This document shows, piece by piece, positions 55,150 to 64,000 of a stretch of DNA of 64,000 nucleotides; position 1 is the stretch's first letter, and each line of letters opens with the position of its first letter. The DNA is from Pseudolysinimonas kribbensis (GTDB taxonomy: Bacteria; Actinomycetota; Actinomycetes; Actinomycetales; Microbacteriaceae), in assembly GCF_030161895.1 (NCBI RefSeq), contig NZ_BSVB01000001.1, positions 3,286,001 through 3,350,000 on the forward strand, written 5' to 3'. The notes under the pieces are model-generated. The model was not told the origin of the DNA and searched no databases. It worked only from the letters and a program-made list of their open reading frames with translations. A program made the position numbers and the translations under genes.

Positions 55150-57652
55150 GTGGTCCACGTCGTCACCGACGACCATTCGCTCGCCGCCCGCCCTCCGATC
55201 GCGTGGGCGCTGGAGCACCATCTCGCCGATCGGGACGAGGCGATCGCCCTCGTGTCGGAGCCCGGTGCCCCCGCCGAGTCGTATCGCGTCACCGCAGGCG
55301 ACCTGCTCACGGTGAGCGCCGCCGACGACCGCGGCTTCGTCTACGGAATCCAGGAGATCGCCGAGCGCCTGCGCGACGGCGGGATCGCCGACGAGGTCAC
55401 GATCACCGGCCGGCCCGCCGTGCCGATCCGCGGGCTGGTCCGCTCCTTCTCCAGCGTGCACGAGGACACGCCGTGGTTCGTCGACCGGGAGTTCTGGACG
55501 GAGTACCTCGACTTCCTCGCGGACTGCCGCTTCAGCCGGTTCCACCTCGCGCTCGGGATGCAGTACAACTACGGCGCCGACCGCAACGGCGCCACCGACA
55601 ACTACCTCTGCTTCGCGTACCCGTTCCTGTTCGACGTGGACGGCTGGGAGGTTCGCGCGGAAGGCGTCCACGCGGCCGAGCAGGCCCGCAACCTCGCGGC
55701 ACTGCAGTACATCGCCGCGGAGACGAAGCGACGGGGGATGGACTTCCAGCTCGGGCTCTGGAACCACGCCTACGACTACGGGCGCGACTCCCGGCACTGG
55801 TACCCGATCACGGGCCTGACCCCCGAGACCCACGCGGCGTACTCGGCCGCGGGGCTGTCGCGTCTCCTGCGCGAGGTGCCCGAGGTCGACGGGCTGAGCT
55901 TCCGCGTCCACTACGAGGGCGGCATCCACGAGAACGCCCACGAGGTGTTCTGGGACGCGATGTTCCAGGCCGCGTCGGAGGCCGGCCGCCCGCTCCAGAT
56001 CGACATGCACGCCAAGGGCGTCGACCAGGCGCTGCTGGACGCGGCGGACAAGCCGAACATCTCGCCGATCCTGTCGGGAAAGTACTGGGCAGAACACCTG
56101 GGCCTGCCCTATCACCAGGCGCGGATCCGGCACCGTGAGGCGGCGCGGCCGATCCCGCCGGGGCACGAGATGAAGGGCATCACCGAGTTCAGCCGGCGCT
56201 TCACACGGTACGGCTACGGCGACTTCCTCCGCGAGGACCGGGTCGTCGACCTCATGTTCCGGATCTGGCCGGGCACCCAGAAGCTGCTGCTCTGGGGGAT
56301 CCCGCGATCGCGGCCGGCTACGGCCGGTACGCGACGTTCGGCGGGAGCGCGGGCGTCGACTACTGCGAGCCTCTGTTCTTCAAGGGGCGCAAGGGCAGCG
56401 GGATCGTGGGCGGGCGCGAGCCCTATCTGCGCGAGGACCTCCGCCTGGGCGGTCGCGAGTGGCGCAAGCACCGCCACAGTTACACGCTCATGGGGCGGCA
56501 CCTGTACGACCCGGCCGTGCGGGCCGAGGCCTGGCGGGCCCCGCTGCGCGCGCAGTACGGTGACGCCGCCGAGCTCGTCGAGGCCGCGCTCACGCCCGCC
56601 AGCCGCATCCTGCCGCTCGTCGTCGTGGTCCACGGGGTCAACGGCTCGAACAACGGCTACGCACCGGACATGTACGTCGACCTGCCGATCTCGGCGGGGC
56701 TGGGGTCCGAGCACTACGCCAGCGACACGGACGCGCCGACCAACTGGGGCGCGGTCAGCCCGTTCGACCCGGAGATGTTCGTCATCATCGACCGGTTCGT
56801 CGAGGATGCGCTCGCGGGCCGCCCGACGGCGGCCTACACGCCGCTGGAGGTCGCCGACCGGATCGACGCTCTGTGCGATCAGGCGGAGGCTCCGCTGGCC
56901 GGGCTCGGCGCTTTCCGGTCCTCGGCGGATGTCGAGCGGGCGTCCGTCGACATCGCGATCCTGATCCGGCTCGGCCGGTTCTACGCCGAGAAGCTGCGCG
57001 CGGCGACGAGCTATGCCGTATGGCGTCAGGCCTCGTCCACGCTCGCTCTGGACGAGGCGATCGCCCACGCGCGTCGTGCCCATGCGGCGTACGCCGGGAT
57101 CCTGCCGCTCGTCGACGGCGTCTACCGCGACGAGCTGGCATTCGGCGTGGAGCGCTCCGAGCACGGCCATTGGCGTGACCGCATCCCCGACATGGAGGCC
57201 GATCTGGCCGAGCTCGAGGCGGAGCGCGCGGCGGCCACGGCCTCCGACGCCGCCTCCGGCGCCGACGCCCTCGACCTGACCCGTGGTCCGCGCCGGGACG
57301 GCTGGGCCCTCGAGCACGACGCGCCCGCGTCGTTCTCGCGCGGCGCCGCCGTCCCGATCGCCGTCCGCTCGACGGGTGTTGACGCTGCGCGGCTGCATTA
57401 CCGGCACGTCGACCAGTCTGAGTCGTGGCAGGTGGTGGAGCTCGAGCGGGACGGCGACGTGTTCGCGGGGAGATCCCCGCCGAGTACACCGCCGGGACCT
57501 ACCCGCTCATGTACTACGTCACCGTCTCGACGGAGGCAGGCGAGGACCTCTATCCGGGCCTGTCCGACGACCTGTCGACCCAGCCGTACTTCGCACTCGC
57601 GAGCGAGCAGTCGGAGCGCGGAGCGGGGTGGGTGACCCCGAACCGCCGATGA
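55150..57652 (+). CDS. Large glycosidase-like protein (frameshifted twice)
   Basis: About 834 residues from GTG 55150, with AGGAG upstream. The N-terminal domain (SYRVTAGDLLTVSAADDRGF, VYGIQEIAERLRDGG) looks like the alpha/beta domain before GH20/GH67 catalytic barrels. The barrel has RGLVRSFSSVHEDTPWFVD, FHLALGMQYNYGADRNGA and ILSGKYWAEHLGLPYHQAR. A C-terminal beta domain carries a Tyr-rich YPLMYYVTVSTEAGED. Single bases are missing in GGGGG 56294-56298 and GGGG 57467-57470. Likely a sugar-acid or uronide hydrolase of unknown target. Confidence 0.6.
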
Positions 57653-57696
57653 GTGACGAGCCGAGGGCGGGCGAGCCCCGCATCGGCGAGGTGGGG

Positions 57697-57712
57697 TCGA
57701 ACACACGTTCGA
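57697..57712. promoter_or_regulatory. Perfect LexA (SOS) box
   Basis: TCGAACACACGTTCGA matches the actinobacterial SOS consensus TCGAAC-N4-GTTCGA exactly. TAGACT at 57720-57725 is a likely -10 element for the HNH gene at 57773. Confidence 0.85.
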
Positions 57713-57772
57713 ATGTGTGGTAGACTGGGCCTGCTCGTGCCGGTCATCTGATTCGCGTCGAAGGGTCGCGCC

Positions 57773-59101
57773 ATGGCACTCGAGCACCGGCTCGCCGATG
57801 AGGCGGCGGCACTTGCTGCCGCGCTCGCTGAGCCGCTCGGCGCAGTCGGCGACGACCGGCTGCGTGACCTGATCGGCATGATCGGGTCGGTGCGACGACT
57901 CGTGGATGCGGTCGGCGTGCGGATCGCGGGGGAGCTCGCCCGTCGATGCGACGAGGGCGCTCTCGCGGTGCGGTGGGGCGAGCGCTCGGCAGCGGCCGTC
58001 CTTGCCGTCGAGGCGGGCCTCGACCCGGCGGAGGCTCAGGACTGGTGCGAGGTGGGGGCGCAGGTCGTGCCGCGGTTGTCGCTCGCGGGGAGGATCTGTC
58101 CCCGCGTCGCCCGGTGATCGCCGAGGCAGTTGAACGGGCCGAGCTGACGATGAGATCGCTGTCGCGCATCGCGCGCACGGTCGACGAGGTCGAGTGCCGC
58201 GCCTCGGGCCGTGGCGAGTCGATCGCTCCGGTGCTGCTGGCCGAGGCCGTGCGTCTCGCGCCTCGGGAGCTCGCGCGGCTGTGCCGATTCGCCATCGATC
58301 GCGCCGATCCGGATGGCGTGCCGATCCGCGAGGAGGAGCAGCGCCGCCGCGCGGGGTGCAGGTCTCGCACCTACCCGACGGCATGCTGCGCTGGATCGTC
58401 ACGATGGATCCGGAGTCGGCCGGATTCCTCACCGCGGCCCTCGACGCCCGCACCGCCCCGCGTCGCGAGCCGCGGTTCGCCGTCGACGACGCCCTCGAGG
58501 ACGAGCCCACCGAGGGCGGCACCCGCACGCTGGCTCATCGTCGGCTCGACGCCCTCGTCTCGATCGCGAGTGAGTCGCTGCGCCACGATCCCGGCAACGT
58601 CGCGGGAACCGCGGTGACGATGGTCGTGACGGTCTCGCTCGACGCGCTGCGCACCGGCCTCGGCGCCGCGGAAATCGCGGGGATCGATGCCACGATCTCG
58701 GCGGCGACCGCCCGCCGCCTTGCCGCTCAGGCCGAGATCGTGCCCGTCGTGCTCGGAGGGGCGAGCGAGCCCTCGACCTCGGCCGTTCCGCACGACTGTT
58801 CTCGGCTGCCCAACGACGCGCACTGGGGCTGCGCGACGGCGGCTGCGCGTGGTGGGGGTGCACGGCGCCTCCGGGCTGGTGCGAGATCGCGCACGTGGAT
58901 CCCTGGGCGCGGGGCGGACCCACAGACCTCGACAATGCGATCCTGCTCTGCCCCTTCCACCACCGCCGGTTCGATCTCGACAGGTGGACGCTCGAGGTGG
59001 TCGAGGGCGAGCGCTGGCTGGTACCTCCGTCCTGGGTCGATGCGCGGCGGACGCCCCGGCGCGCCGGCCGGGCCCGGCCGACCGGCCGTGTCGCTGCGTG
59101 A
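57773..59101 (+). CDS. DUF222-HNH endonuclease, 13E12-like (frameshifted three times)
   Basis: About 443 residues. The DUF222 part ([23 protein letters not shown]) spans most of the length, then [20 protein letters not shown] after repair, and the HNH end [20 protein letters not shown] with [11 protein letters not shown]. Three bases are missing in GGGG runs at 58087-58090, 58353-58356 and 58758-58761. This family is abundant in actinobacteria and the M. tuberculosis 13E12 members are SOS-induced; the box here agrees. Native role unknown. Confidence 0.85.
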
Positions 59102-59147
59102 CGGCCGGCGCAGCCGACCGGCTCCGCGGCCCGTAGAATCGGTCATC

Positions 59148-60050
59148 ATGACTGACACCAAGGACACGACCGAGCTCGGAACGAGCCGCGTCAAGCGCGG
59201 GCTCGCTGAGATGCTCAAGGGCGGCGTCATCATGGACGTCGTCACCGCCGACCAGGCGAAGATCGCCGAGGATGCCGGGGCTGTCGCGGTCATGGCGCTC
59301 GAGCGCGTGCCGGCCGACATCCGCTCGCAGGGCGGCGTGGCGCGCATGAGCGACCCCGACCTGATCGACGGCATCATCGCCGCGGTGTCGATCCCGGTCA
59401 TGGCCAAGGCGCGCATCGGCCACTTCGTCGAGGCGCAGGTGCTGCAGTCGCTCGGCGTCGACTACATCGACGAGTCCGAGGTGCTCTCGCCCGCGGACTA
59501 CGTCAACCACATCGACAAGTGGCCCTTCACGGTGCCCTTCGTCTGCGGCGCGACCAACCTGGGCGAGGCCCTGCGCCGGATCACCGAGGGCGCGGCCATG
59601 ATCCGCTCCAAGGGCGAGGCCGGCACGGGCGACGTGTCGGAGGCGACCAAGCACATCCGGACGATCACGTCGGAGATCAACACGCTCAAGTCGAAGACCA
59701 AGGACGAGCTGTACGTCGCCGCCAAGGAGCTGCAGGCGCCCTACGACCTCGTGGCCGAGGTCGCGGCGACCGGCAAGCTCCCGGTCGTGCTGTTCACGGC
59801 GGGCGGCGTCGCGACCCCGGCCGATGCGGCGCTCATGATGCAGCTCGGTGCCGACGGCGTCTTCGTCGGCTCGGGCATCTTCAAGTCGGGCGAGCCCGCG
59901 AAGCGCGCAGCGGCGATCGTGAAGGCGACGACGTTCTACGACGACCCCGACGAGATCGCCAAGGCGTCGCGCGGGCTCGGCGAGGCCATGGTCGGCATCA
60001 ACGTCGCCGACGTGCCCGCGCCGCACCGGCTCGCCGAGCGCGGCTGGTAG
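59148..60050 (+). CDS. pdxS: Pyridoxal 5'-phosphate synthase, PdxS subunit
   Basis: 300 residues. [20 protein letters not shown], the catalytic region [43 protein letters not shown] and [14 protein letters not shown]. It forms PLP from ribose-5-P, glyceraldehyde-3-P and ammonia supplied by PdxT, encoded just downstream. Confidence 0.97.
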   Translation: MTDTKDTTELGTSRVKRGLAEMLKGGVIMDVVTADQAKIAEDAGAVAVMALERVPADIRSQGGVARMSDPDLIDGIIAAVSIPVMAKARIGHFVEAQVLQSLGVDYIDESEVLSPADYVNHIDKWPFTVPFVCGATNLGEALRRITEGAAMIRSKGEAGTGDVSEATKHIRTITSEINTLKSKTKDELYVAAKELQAPYDLVAEVAATGKLPVVLFTAGGVATPADAALMMQLGADGVFVGSGIFKSGEPAKRAAAIVKATTFYDDPDEIAKASRGLGEAMVGINVADVPAPHRLAERGW

Positions 60051-60059
60051 CGCTTGCCG

Positions 60060-60656
60060 GTGACGACACGGACTCCGCGGGTCGGCGTCCTCGCGCTCCA
60101 GGGCGACTTCCGCGAGCATCTGCTCGTCCTGCGCGAGCTGGGAGCGGATGCCGTGCCCGTGCGCCGCGAGAGCGAGCTCGACCAGGTCGCCGGCCTCGTG
60201 ATCCCGGGCGGCGAATCGACCGTCATGGACAAGCTGTGCCGGCTGTACGGGCTGCGCGACCCGCTGCGCGGCCGGATCGCCGCCGGGATGCCGGTGTACG
60301 GCACGTGCGCCGGCCTCATCATGCTGGCCGACCGGATCACCGACGCGATCGACGGCCAGGAGACCCTCGGCGGGCTCGATGTGACCGTGCAGCGCAACGC
60401 CTTCGGCAACCAGAACGACTCGTTCGAGACCGACCTGGACATCCCGGAGCTGGGGGAGGCCCCGGTGCACGCCGTCTTCATCCGCGCGCCCGCGGTCAGC
60501 GATCTCGGCGACGGCACCACGGCGCTGGCCGCCCTCGAGGACGGGCGCGTCGTGGCGGTGGAGCAGGGCAACCTGCTCGGCACCTCCTTCCACCCCGAGG
60601 TCACCGACGACTACCGCTTCCACGAGCGCTTCCTCGAGCGGGTGCGCGCGGCCTGA
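60060..60656 (+). CDS. pdxT: Pyridoxal 5'-phosphate synthase, PdxT glutaminase
   Basis: 198 residues from GTG 60060; TTG 60054 would add two. [33 protein letters not shown], nucleophile Cys in [10 protein letters not shown] and the His/Glu pair in FHPEVTDD. It feeds ammonia to PdxS. Nine bases separate the genes. Confidence 0.95.
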   Translation: MTTRTPRVGVLALQGDFREHLLVLRELGADAVPVRRESELDQVAGLVIPGGESTVMDKLCRLYGLRDPLRGRIAAGMPVYGTCAGLIMLADRITDAIDGQETLGGLDVTVQRNAFGNQNDSFETDLDIPELGEAPVHAVFIRAPAVSDLGDGTTALAALEDGRVVAVEQGNLLGTSFHPEVTDDYRFHERFLERVRAA

Positions 60657-60709
60657 GCGCGGCGCCTGCGTAGGATGAAGCGTCTTTCCCGGATCATCAA
60701 GGAGCAGCC

Positions 60710-61474
60710 GTGAGCGGCCATTCCAAGTGGGCGACGACCAAGCACAAGAAGGCGGTCATCGACCAACGGCGTGCGAAGTCCTTCGCCAAACTCATCAAGA
60801 ACATCGAGGTCGCGGCCAAGATGGGCGGCGCCGACCTGAGCGGCAACCCGACCCTGGTCGACGCCGTGCAGAAGGCCAAGAAGACCTCGGTGCCCAACGA
60901 CAACATCGACCGCGCCATCAAGCGCGGCGCGGGGCTCAGCGGTGAGTCGGTCGACTACCAGACGATCATGTACGAGGGCTACGGCCCCAACGGCGTCGCG
61001 CTGCTGATCGAATGCCTCACCGACAACCGCAACCGCGCGGCGGCCGAGGTGCGCACGGCGATGACCCGCAACGGCGGCACGATGGCCGACCCGGGCAGCG
61101 TCTCCTACAACTTCAGCCGCAAGGGCGTCATCTCCATCACCAAGGGCGACGGCGTCACGGAGGACGCGATCCTCGAGGCGGTCATGGACGCCGGCGTCGA
61201 GGACGTCGTCGACCAGGGCGGGGGCTTCGAGGTCGTCACCGACCCCTCCGAACTCGTGTCGGCGCGCAGCGCGCTCGTCGAGGCGGGCATCGACTACGAC
61301 TCGGCCGAGGCCGAGTTCGTGCCCGGCGTGCAGGTGCCGGTGGATGCGGACACGGCGCGCAAGGTGTTCCGCCTGATCGACGCGCTGGAGGACAGCGACG
61401 ACGTGCAGAACGTGTTCAGCAACGTCGACATCCCGGCCGATGTGCAGGCCGAGCTCGACGCGGACGACGAGTAA
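60710..61474 (+). CDS. yebC: YebC/PmpR family protein
   Basis: 254 residues from GTG 60710: [61 protein letters not shown]. Members act as transcription regulators or help ribosomes through proline stretches. It sits before ruvC as in most bacteria. Confidence 0.96.
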   Translation: MSGHSKWATTKHKKAVIDQRRAKSFAKLIKNIEVAAKMGGADLSGNPTLVDAVQKAKKTSVPNDNIDRAIKRGAGLSGESVDYQTIMYEGYGPNGVALLIECLTDNRNRAAAEVRTAMTRNGGTMADPGSVSYNFSRKGVISITKGDGVTEDAILEAVMDAGVEDVVDQGGGFEVVTDPSELVSARSALVEAGIDYDSAEAEFVPGVQVPVDADTARKVFRLIDALEDSDDVQNVFSNVDIPADVQAELDADDE

Positions 61475-61498
61475 CGAAGCGGCCCCGGGAGTCGCATC

Positions 61499-62053
61499 GT
61501 GCTTCGCGTCCTGGGGATCGATCCGGGCCTGACCCGCTGTGGCGTCGGCATCGTGGATGTCGCGCCCGATCGGTCCGCGACGCTCGTGCACGTGAGCGTC
61601 ATCCGCACCGGCCCCGAGGAGTCGATCGAGCTGCGGCTGCTCGCGGTCGCGCGCGGGATCGCCGCGGCCCTCGACACCTACCAGCCGGATGCGCTCGCGG
61701 TCGAGCGGATGTTCGCCCAGCACAATCTGCGCACCGTCATCGGCACGGCGCAGGCATCCGGGGTCGCGCTGGCGGCCGCGGCCGAGCGGGGCCTCCCGGT
61801 CGGGCTGCACACCCCGAGCGAGGTCAAGGCCGCGGTCACGGGGTATGGGAACGCCGAGAAGGCGCAGGTGGGCGCGATGGTCGCGCGGGTGCTCGGGCTG
61901 GCGTCGGTGCCGAAGCCCGCGGATGCCGCCGACGCGCTCGCGCTCGCGATCTGCCACGCGTGGCGCGGCGCGCCCGCGGCCGGGGCGCCGACCGGGGACC
62001 TCACCCCTGCCCAGCGCGCGTGGCGGCGAGCCGAGGCGGCGAGCCGCTCGTAG
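61499..62053 (+). CDS. ruvC: Holliday junction resolvase RuvC
   Basis: 184 residues from GTG 61499. The first acidic residue is in [12 protein letters not shown], the second in [12 protein letters not shown], and the C-terminal pair in [15 protein letters not shown]. It cuts Holliday junctions moved by RuvAB, encoded next. Confidence 0.95.
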   Translation: MLRVLGIDPGLTRCGVGIVDVAPDRSATLVHVSVIRTGPEESIELRLLAVARGIAAALDTYQPDALAVERMFAQHNLRTVIGTAQASGVALAAAAERGLPVGLHTPSEVKAAVTGYGNAEKAQVGAMVARVLGLASVPKPADAADALALAICHAWRGAPAAGAPTGDLTPAQRAWRRAEAASRS

Positions 62054-62062
62054 GCTGACCGC

Positions 62063-62677
62063 ATGATCTCGTCGGTCCGCGGTGCCGTGCTGTCCTCCGG
62101 CGGCGGCCTCGTCGTGGTCGAGGTCGGCGGTGTCGGGCTCGCCGTGCAGGTGACGCCGCCGCAGGCGCTCGCGCTGCGCATCGGCGACGAGGCGCGCCTG
62201 CACACCGCCCTGGTCGTCCGTGAGGACGACCTCAGCCTCTACGGCTTCGCGACCCCCGAGGAGCTCGTCGTGTTCGATCTGCTCCGCGGCGTGTCGGGCG
62301 TGGGCCCGAAGTCGGCGCTCGGCGTGCTCGCGACCCTGACGCCGGAGCAGGTGGCCCGCGCCGTCGCGGACGAGGACGACGCGCCCTTCCGCAAGGTCTC
62401 GGGCATCGGCCCCAAGACCGCCAAGCTCATCGCCGTCTCGCTCGCGGGCAAACTCGCCCCCGTGGCGGCGGCCGCCGCCGTGCCGTCGGGCGCCTCCGGG
62501 TCCGTGATCTCGTCGGCGGTGGTCGGTGCCCTCGTCGGACTCGGCTGGAACGAGCGGGTGGCCGCCCAGGCGGTCGACGAGGCAGCGGCAGGGGCCTCCG
62601 ATGCCGACACCGCCTCCGTGCAGGCGCTGCTGCGTCTCGCGCTGGCCCGTCTCGGCCCGCAGCAGGTGCGCGCGTGA
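62063..62677 (+). CDS. ruvA: Holliday junction protein RuvA
   Basis: 204 residues: [25 protein letters not shown], two helix-hairpin-helix units ([33 protein letters not shown]), a flexible Ala-rich linker and a C-terminal helix bundle. Its stop overlaps the ruvB start. Confidence 0.95.
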   Translation: MISSVRGAVLSSGGGLVVVEVGGVGLAVQVTPPQALALRIGDEARLHTALVVREDDLSLYGFATPEELVVFDLLRGVSGVGPKSALGVLATLTPEQVARAVADEDDAPFRKVSGIGPKTAKLIAVSLAGKLAPVAAAAAVPSGASGSVISSAVVGALVGLGWNERVAAQAVDEAAAGASDADTASVQALLRLALARLGPQQVRA

Positions 62678-63698
62678 CCGACGACGGGATCGTGCGCCCG
62701 GAGCCCGAATCGGAGGCGGAGCTCGCGTTCGAGGGCGCGCTGCGTCCGCGCTCGCTGGCCGAGTTCGTGGGTCAGGCCAAGGTGCGCGGCCAGCTGCAGC
62801 TGCTGCTCGACGCGGCCGCCATCCAGAGCCGCACGCCCGATCACATCCTGCTCGCCGGGCCGCCCGGGCTCGGCAAGACCACGCTCGCGATGATCGTGGC
62901 GCACGAGTCGGGCCGCCCGTTGCGGATGTCGAGCGGCCCCGCCATCCAGCACGCCGGCGATCTCGCCGCGCTGCTGTCGAGCCTCGTGCCCGGCGAGGTG
63001 CTGTTCATCGACGAGATCCACCGGATGGCCCGCAGCGCCGAGGAGATGCTCTATCTCGCGATGGAGGACTTCCGGATCGACATCATGGTCGGCAAGGAGC
63101 CGGCGCCACGAGCATCCCGCTCGACCTGGCGCCCTTCACCCTCGTCGGCGCGACGACCCGCTCGGGCCTGCTGCCCAATCCGCTGCGCGATCGCTTCGGC
63201 TTCACCGCCAACCTGGAGTTCTACGACGACGACGAGCTCGACGAGGTGCTCGCCCGCGCCGCCCGCATGCTGGAGCTCGAGATCGAGCCCGCCGCGCGTC
63301 ACGAGATCGCGAGCCGCAGCAGGGGCACACCGCGCATCGCCAACCGGCTGCTGCGCCGGGTGCGCGACTACGCCATCGTGCACGCGAGCGGCGCCGACAT
63401 GCCCGCCGTGCAGAGCGCCCTCGAGCTCTACGACGTCGATGCCGTCGGCCTCGACCGGCTCGACCGGGCGGTCCTGGATGCCGTCGTCACCCGCTTCGAC
63501 GGCGGTCCGGTCGGGCTCAACACGCTGGCCGTGTCGGTCGGCGAGGAGCCGGAGACGATCGAGTCGGTCGTCGAGCCGTTCCTCGTGCGCATCGGGATGC
63601 TGACCCGCACGCCCCGCGGGCGGGTCGCCACCCGACGGGCGTGGGATCACCTGGGCGTGCGCCGGTCGACCTCGGGAGTGCTGTTCGATGACGTATGA
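62674..63698 (+). CDS. ruvB: Holliday junction helicase RuvB (frameshifted)
   Basis: About 341 residues from GTG 62674. Walker [16 protein letters not shown], Walker [11 protein letters not shown], sensor/arginine finger [18 protein letters not shown], and the winged helix [19 protein letters not shown]. One base is missing near 63096 (AAGGAGCC); repair gives [15 protein letters not shown]. Single gene, essential for junction processing, so the break is a sequence error. Confidence 0.95.
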
Positions 63699-63772
63699 TT
63701 CCGGGGAATCGCACAGCGGCCTCTCTTAGGCTCGATCGCGCTCCCTGAATCCCGGAAGGCTCCCGCGCCCCC

Positions 63773-64000
63773 ATGTCGTTCCTCACCACGTTGCTTCCTG
63801 CCGCCGACAAGCCGGCCGCCTCGGGCGACTTCTTCTCCCAGAACTTCCTCACCATCGCGCTCGTCGCGGTGCTGGCGATCATGGTCATCTTCATGGTCCG
63901 CAACTCCCGCAAGCGCAAGCGCGATGCCGAGGAGCTGAAGAACAAGTTCGTTCCCGGCGTCGAGGTCATGACCCAGCACGGCATCTACGGCACCCTCATC
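63773..64000 (+). CDS. yajC: Preprotein translocase subunit YajC (partial)
   Basis: The first 76 residues before the window ends. A single membrane segment (FLTIALVAVLAIMVIFMV) is followed by the basic RNSRKRKRDAEELKNKF and VPGVEVMTQHGIYGTL, the YajC signature. It follows ruvB and would precede secD/secF, the usual order. Confidence 0.93.
   Translation, partial: MSFLTTLLPAADKPAASGDFFSQNFLTIALVAVLAIMVIFMVRNSRKRKRDAEELKNKFVPGVEVMTQHGIYGTLI

Noticed and set aside
1272..63698. Broken genes as true pseudogenes
   Set aside because: All breaks are one-base losses, nearly all in G/C runs, and include essential thrS and ruvB; sequence error explains them better.
1..64000. CRISPR arrays, rRNA genes, insertion sequences
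   Set aside because: None was found when reading the window; no regularly spaced repeats, rRNA signatures or transposase genes.

Overview
High-GC actinobacterial chromosome. The window suggests a member of the Micrococcales, probably Microbacteriaceae-like: strong G/C bias at third codon positions, GTG starts, a GlnR-type box before amt, an actinobacterial LexA box, and the gene order thrS-HIT ... pdxS-pdxT-yebC-ruvCAB-yajC. The genus cannot be fixed from sequence alone.

Layout. (1) 1-4.8 kb: core genes sufE (partial), a rhodanese, zapE, amt and a membrane protein. (2) 4.75-5.25 kb: four tRNA genes (Val-CAC, Gly-GCC, Cys-GCA, Val-GAC). (3) 5.22-18.52 kb: a 13.3-kb integrated element bounded by a 25-bp direct repeat that is the 3' end of tRNA-Val(GAC). 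It carries an excisionase-like protein, a RepA-like ATPase, an iteron/hairpin locus, a few phage packaging/capsid genes (small-terminase-like protein, capsid maturation protease, terminase-nuclease-like protein) but no recognisable portal, major capsid or tail gene, then cargo (MmeI-type restriction-modification enzyme and an unknown three-gene module) and a tyrosine integrase. It looks like a phage satellite. (4) 18.5-44 kb: a dormancy/hypoxia island. A DevR(DosR)/DevS(DosS) pair sits among universal stress proteins, BON-domain proteins, flavin-binding PNPOx proteins, an arginine-deiminase operon, phosphoketolase, an MgtA-like ATPase and a P1B ATPase. Eleven good copies of a 14-bp box resembling the mycobacterial DosR box (GGGACCTTCGGCCC) lie in its promoter regions, many of them 34-37 bp before a start codon. 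(5) 44-50 kb: GNAT, oxidoreductase, a TetR regulator with its operator, and the methylcitrate operon prpDBC. (6) 50-64 kb: a lipoprotein, thrS, HIT, then an inserted IclR/dehydrogenase/glycosidase cluster and a LexA-boxed HNH gene, then pdxST, yebC, ruvCAB and yajC.

How the genes work together. The DevRS island combines ATP yield without oxygen (arginine deiminase pathway, phosphoketolase), ion transport and stress-protein storage under one regulator whose key residues match M. tuberculosis DosR. The satellite combines mobility and replication functions with anti-phage cargo.

Sequence quality. About two dozen genes, including thrS and ruvB, are broken by single-base losses, nearly all in runs of G or C. 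All go the same way, so they are treated here as sequencing/assembly errors and each gene is annotated as one CDS across the break.
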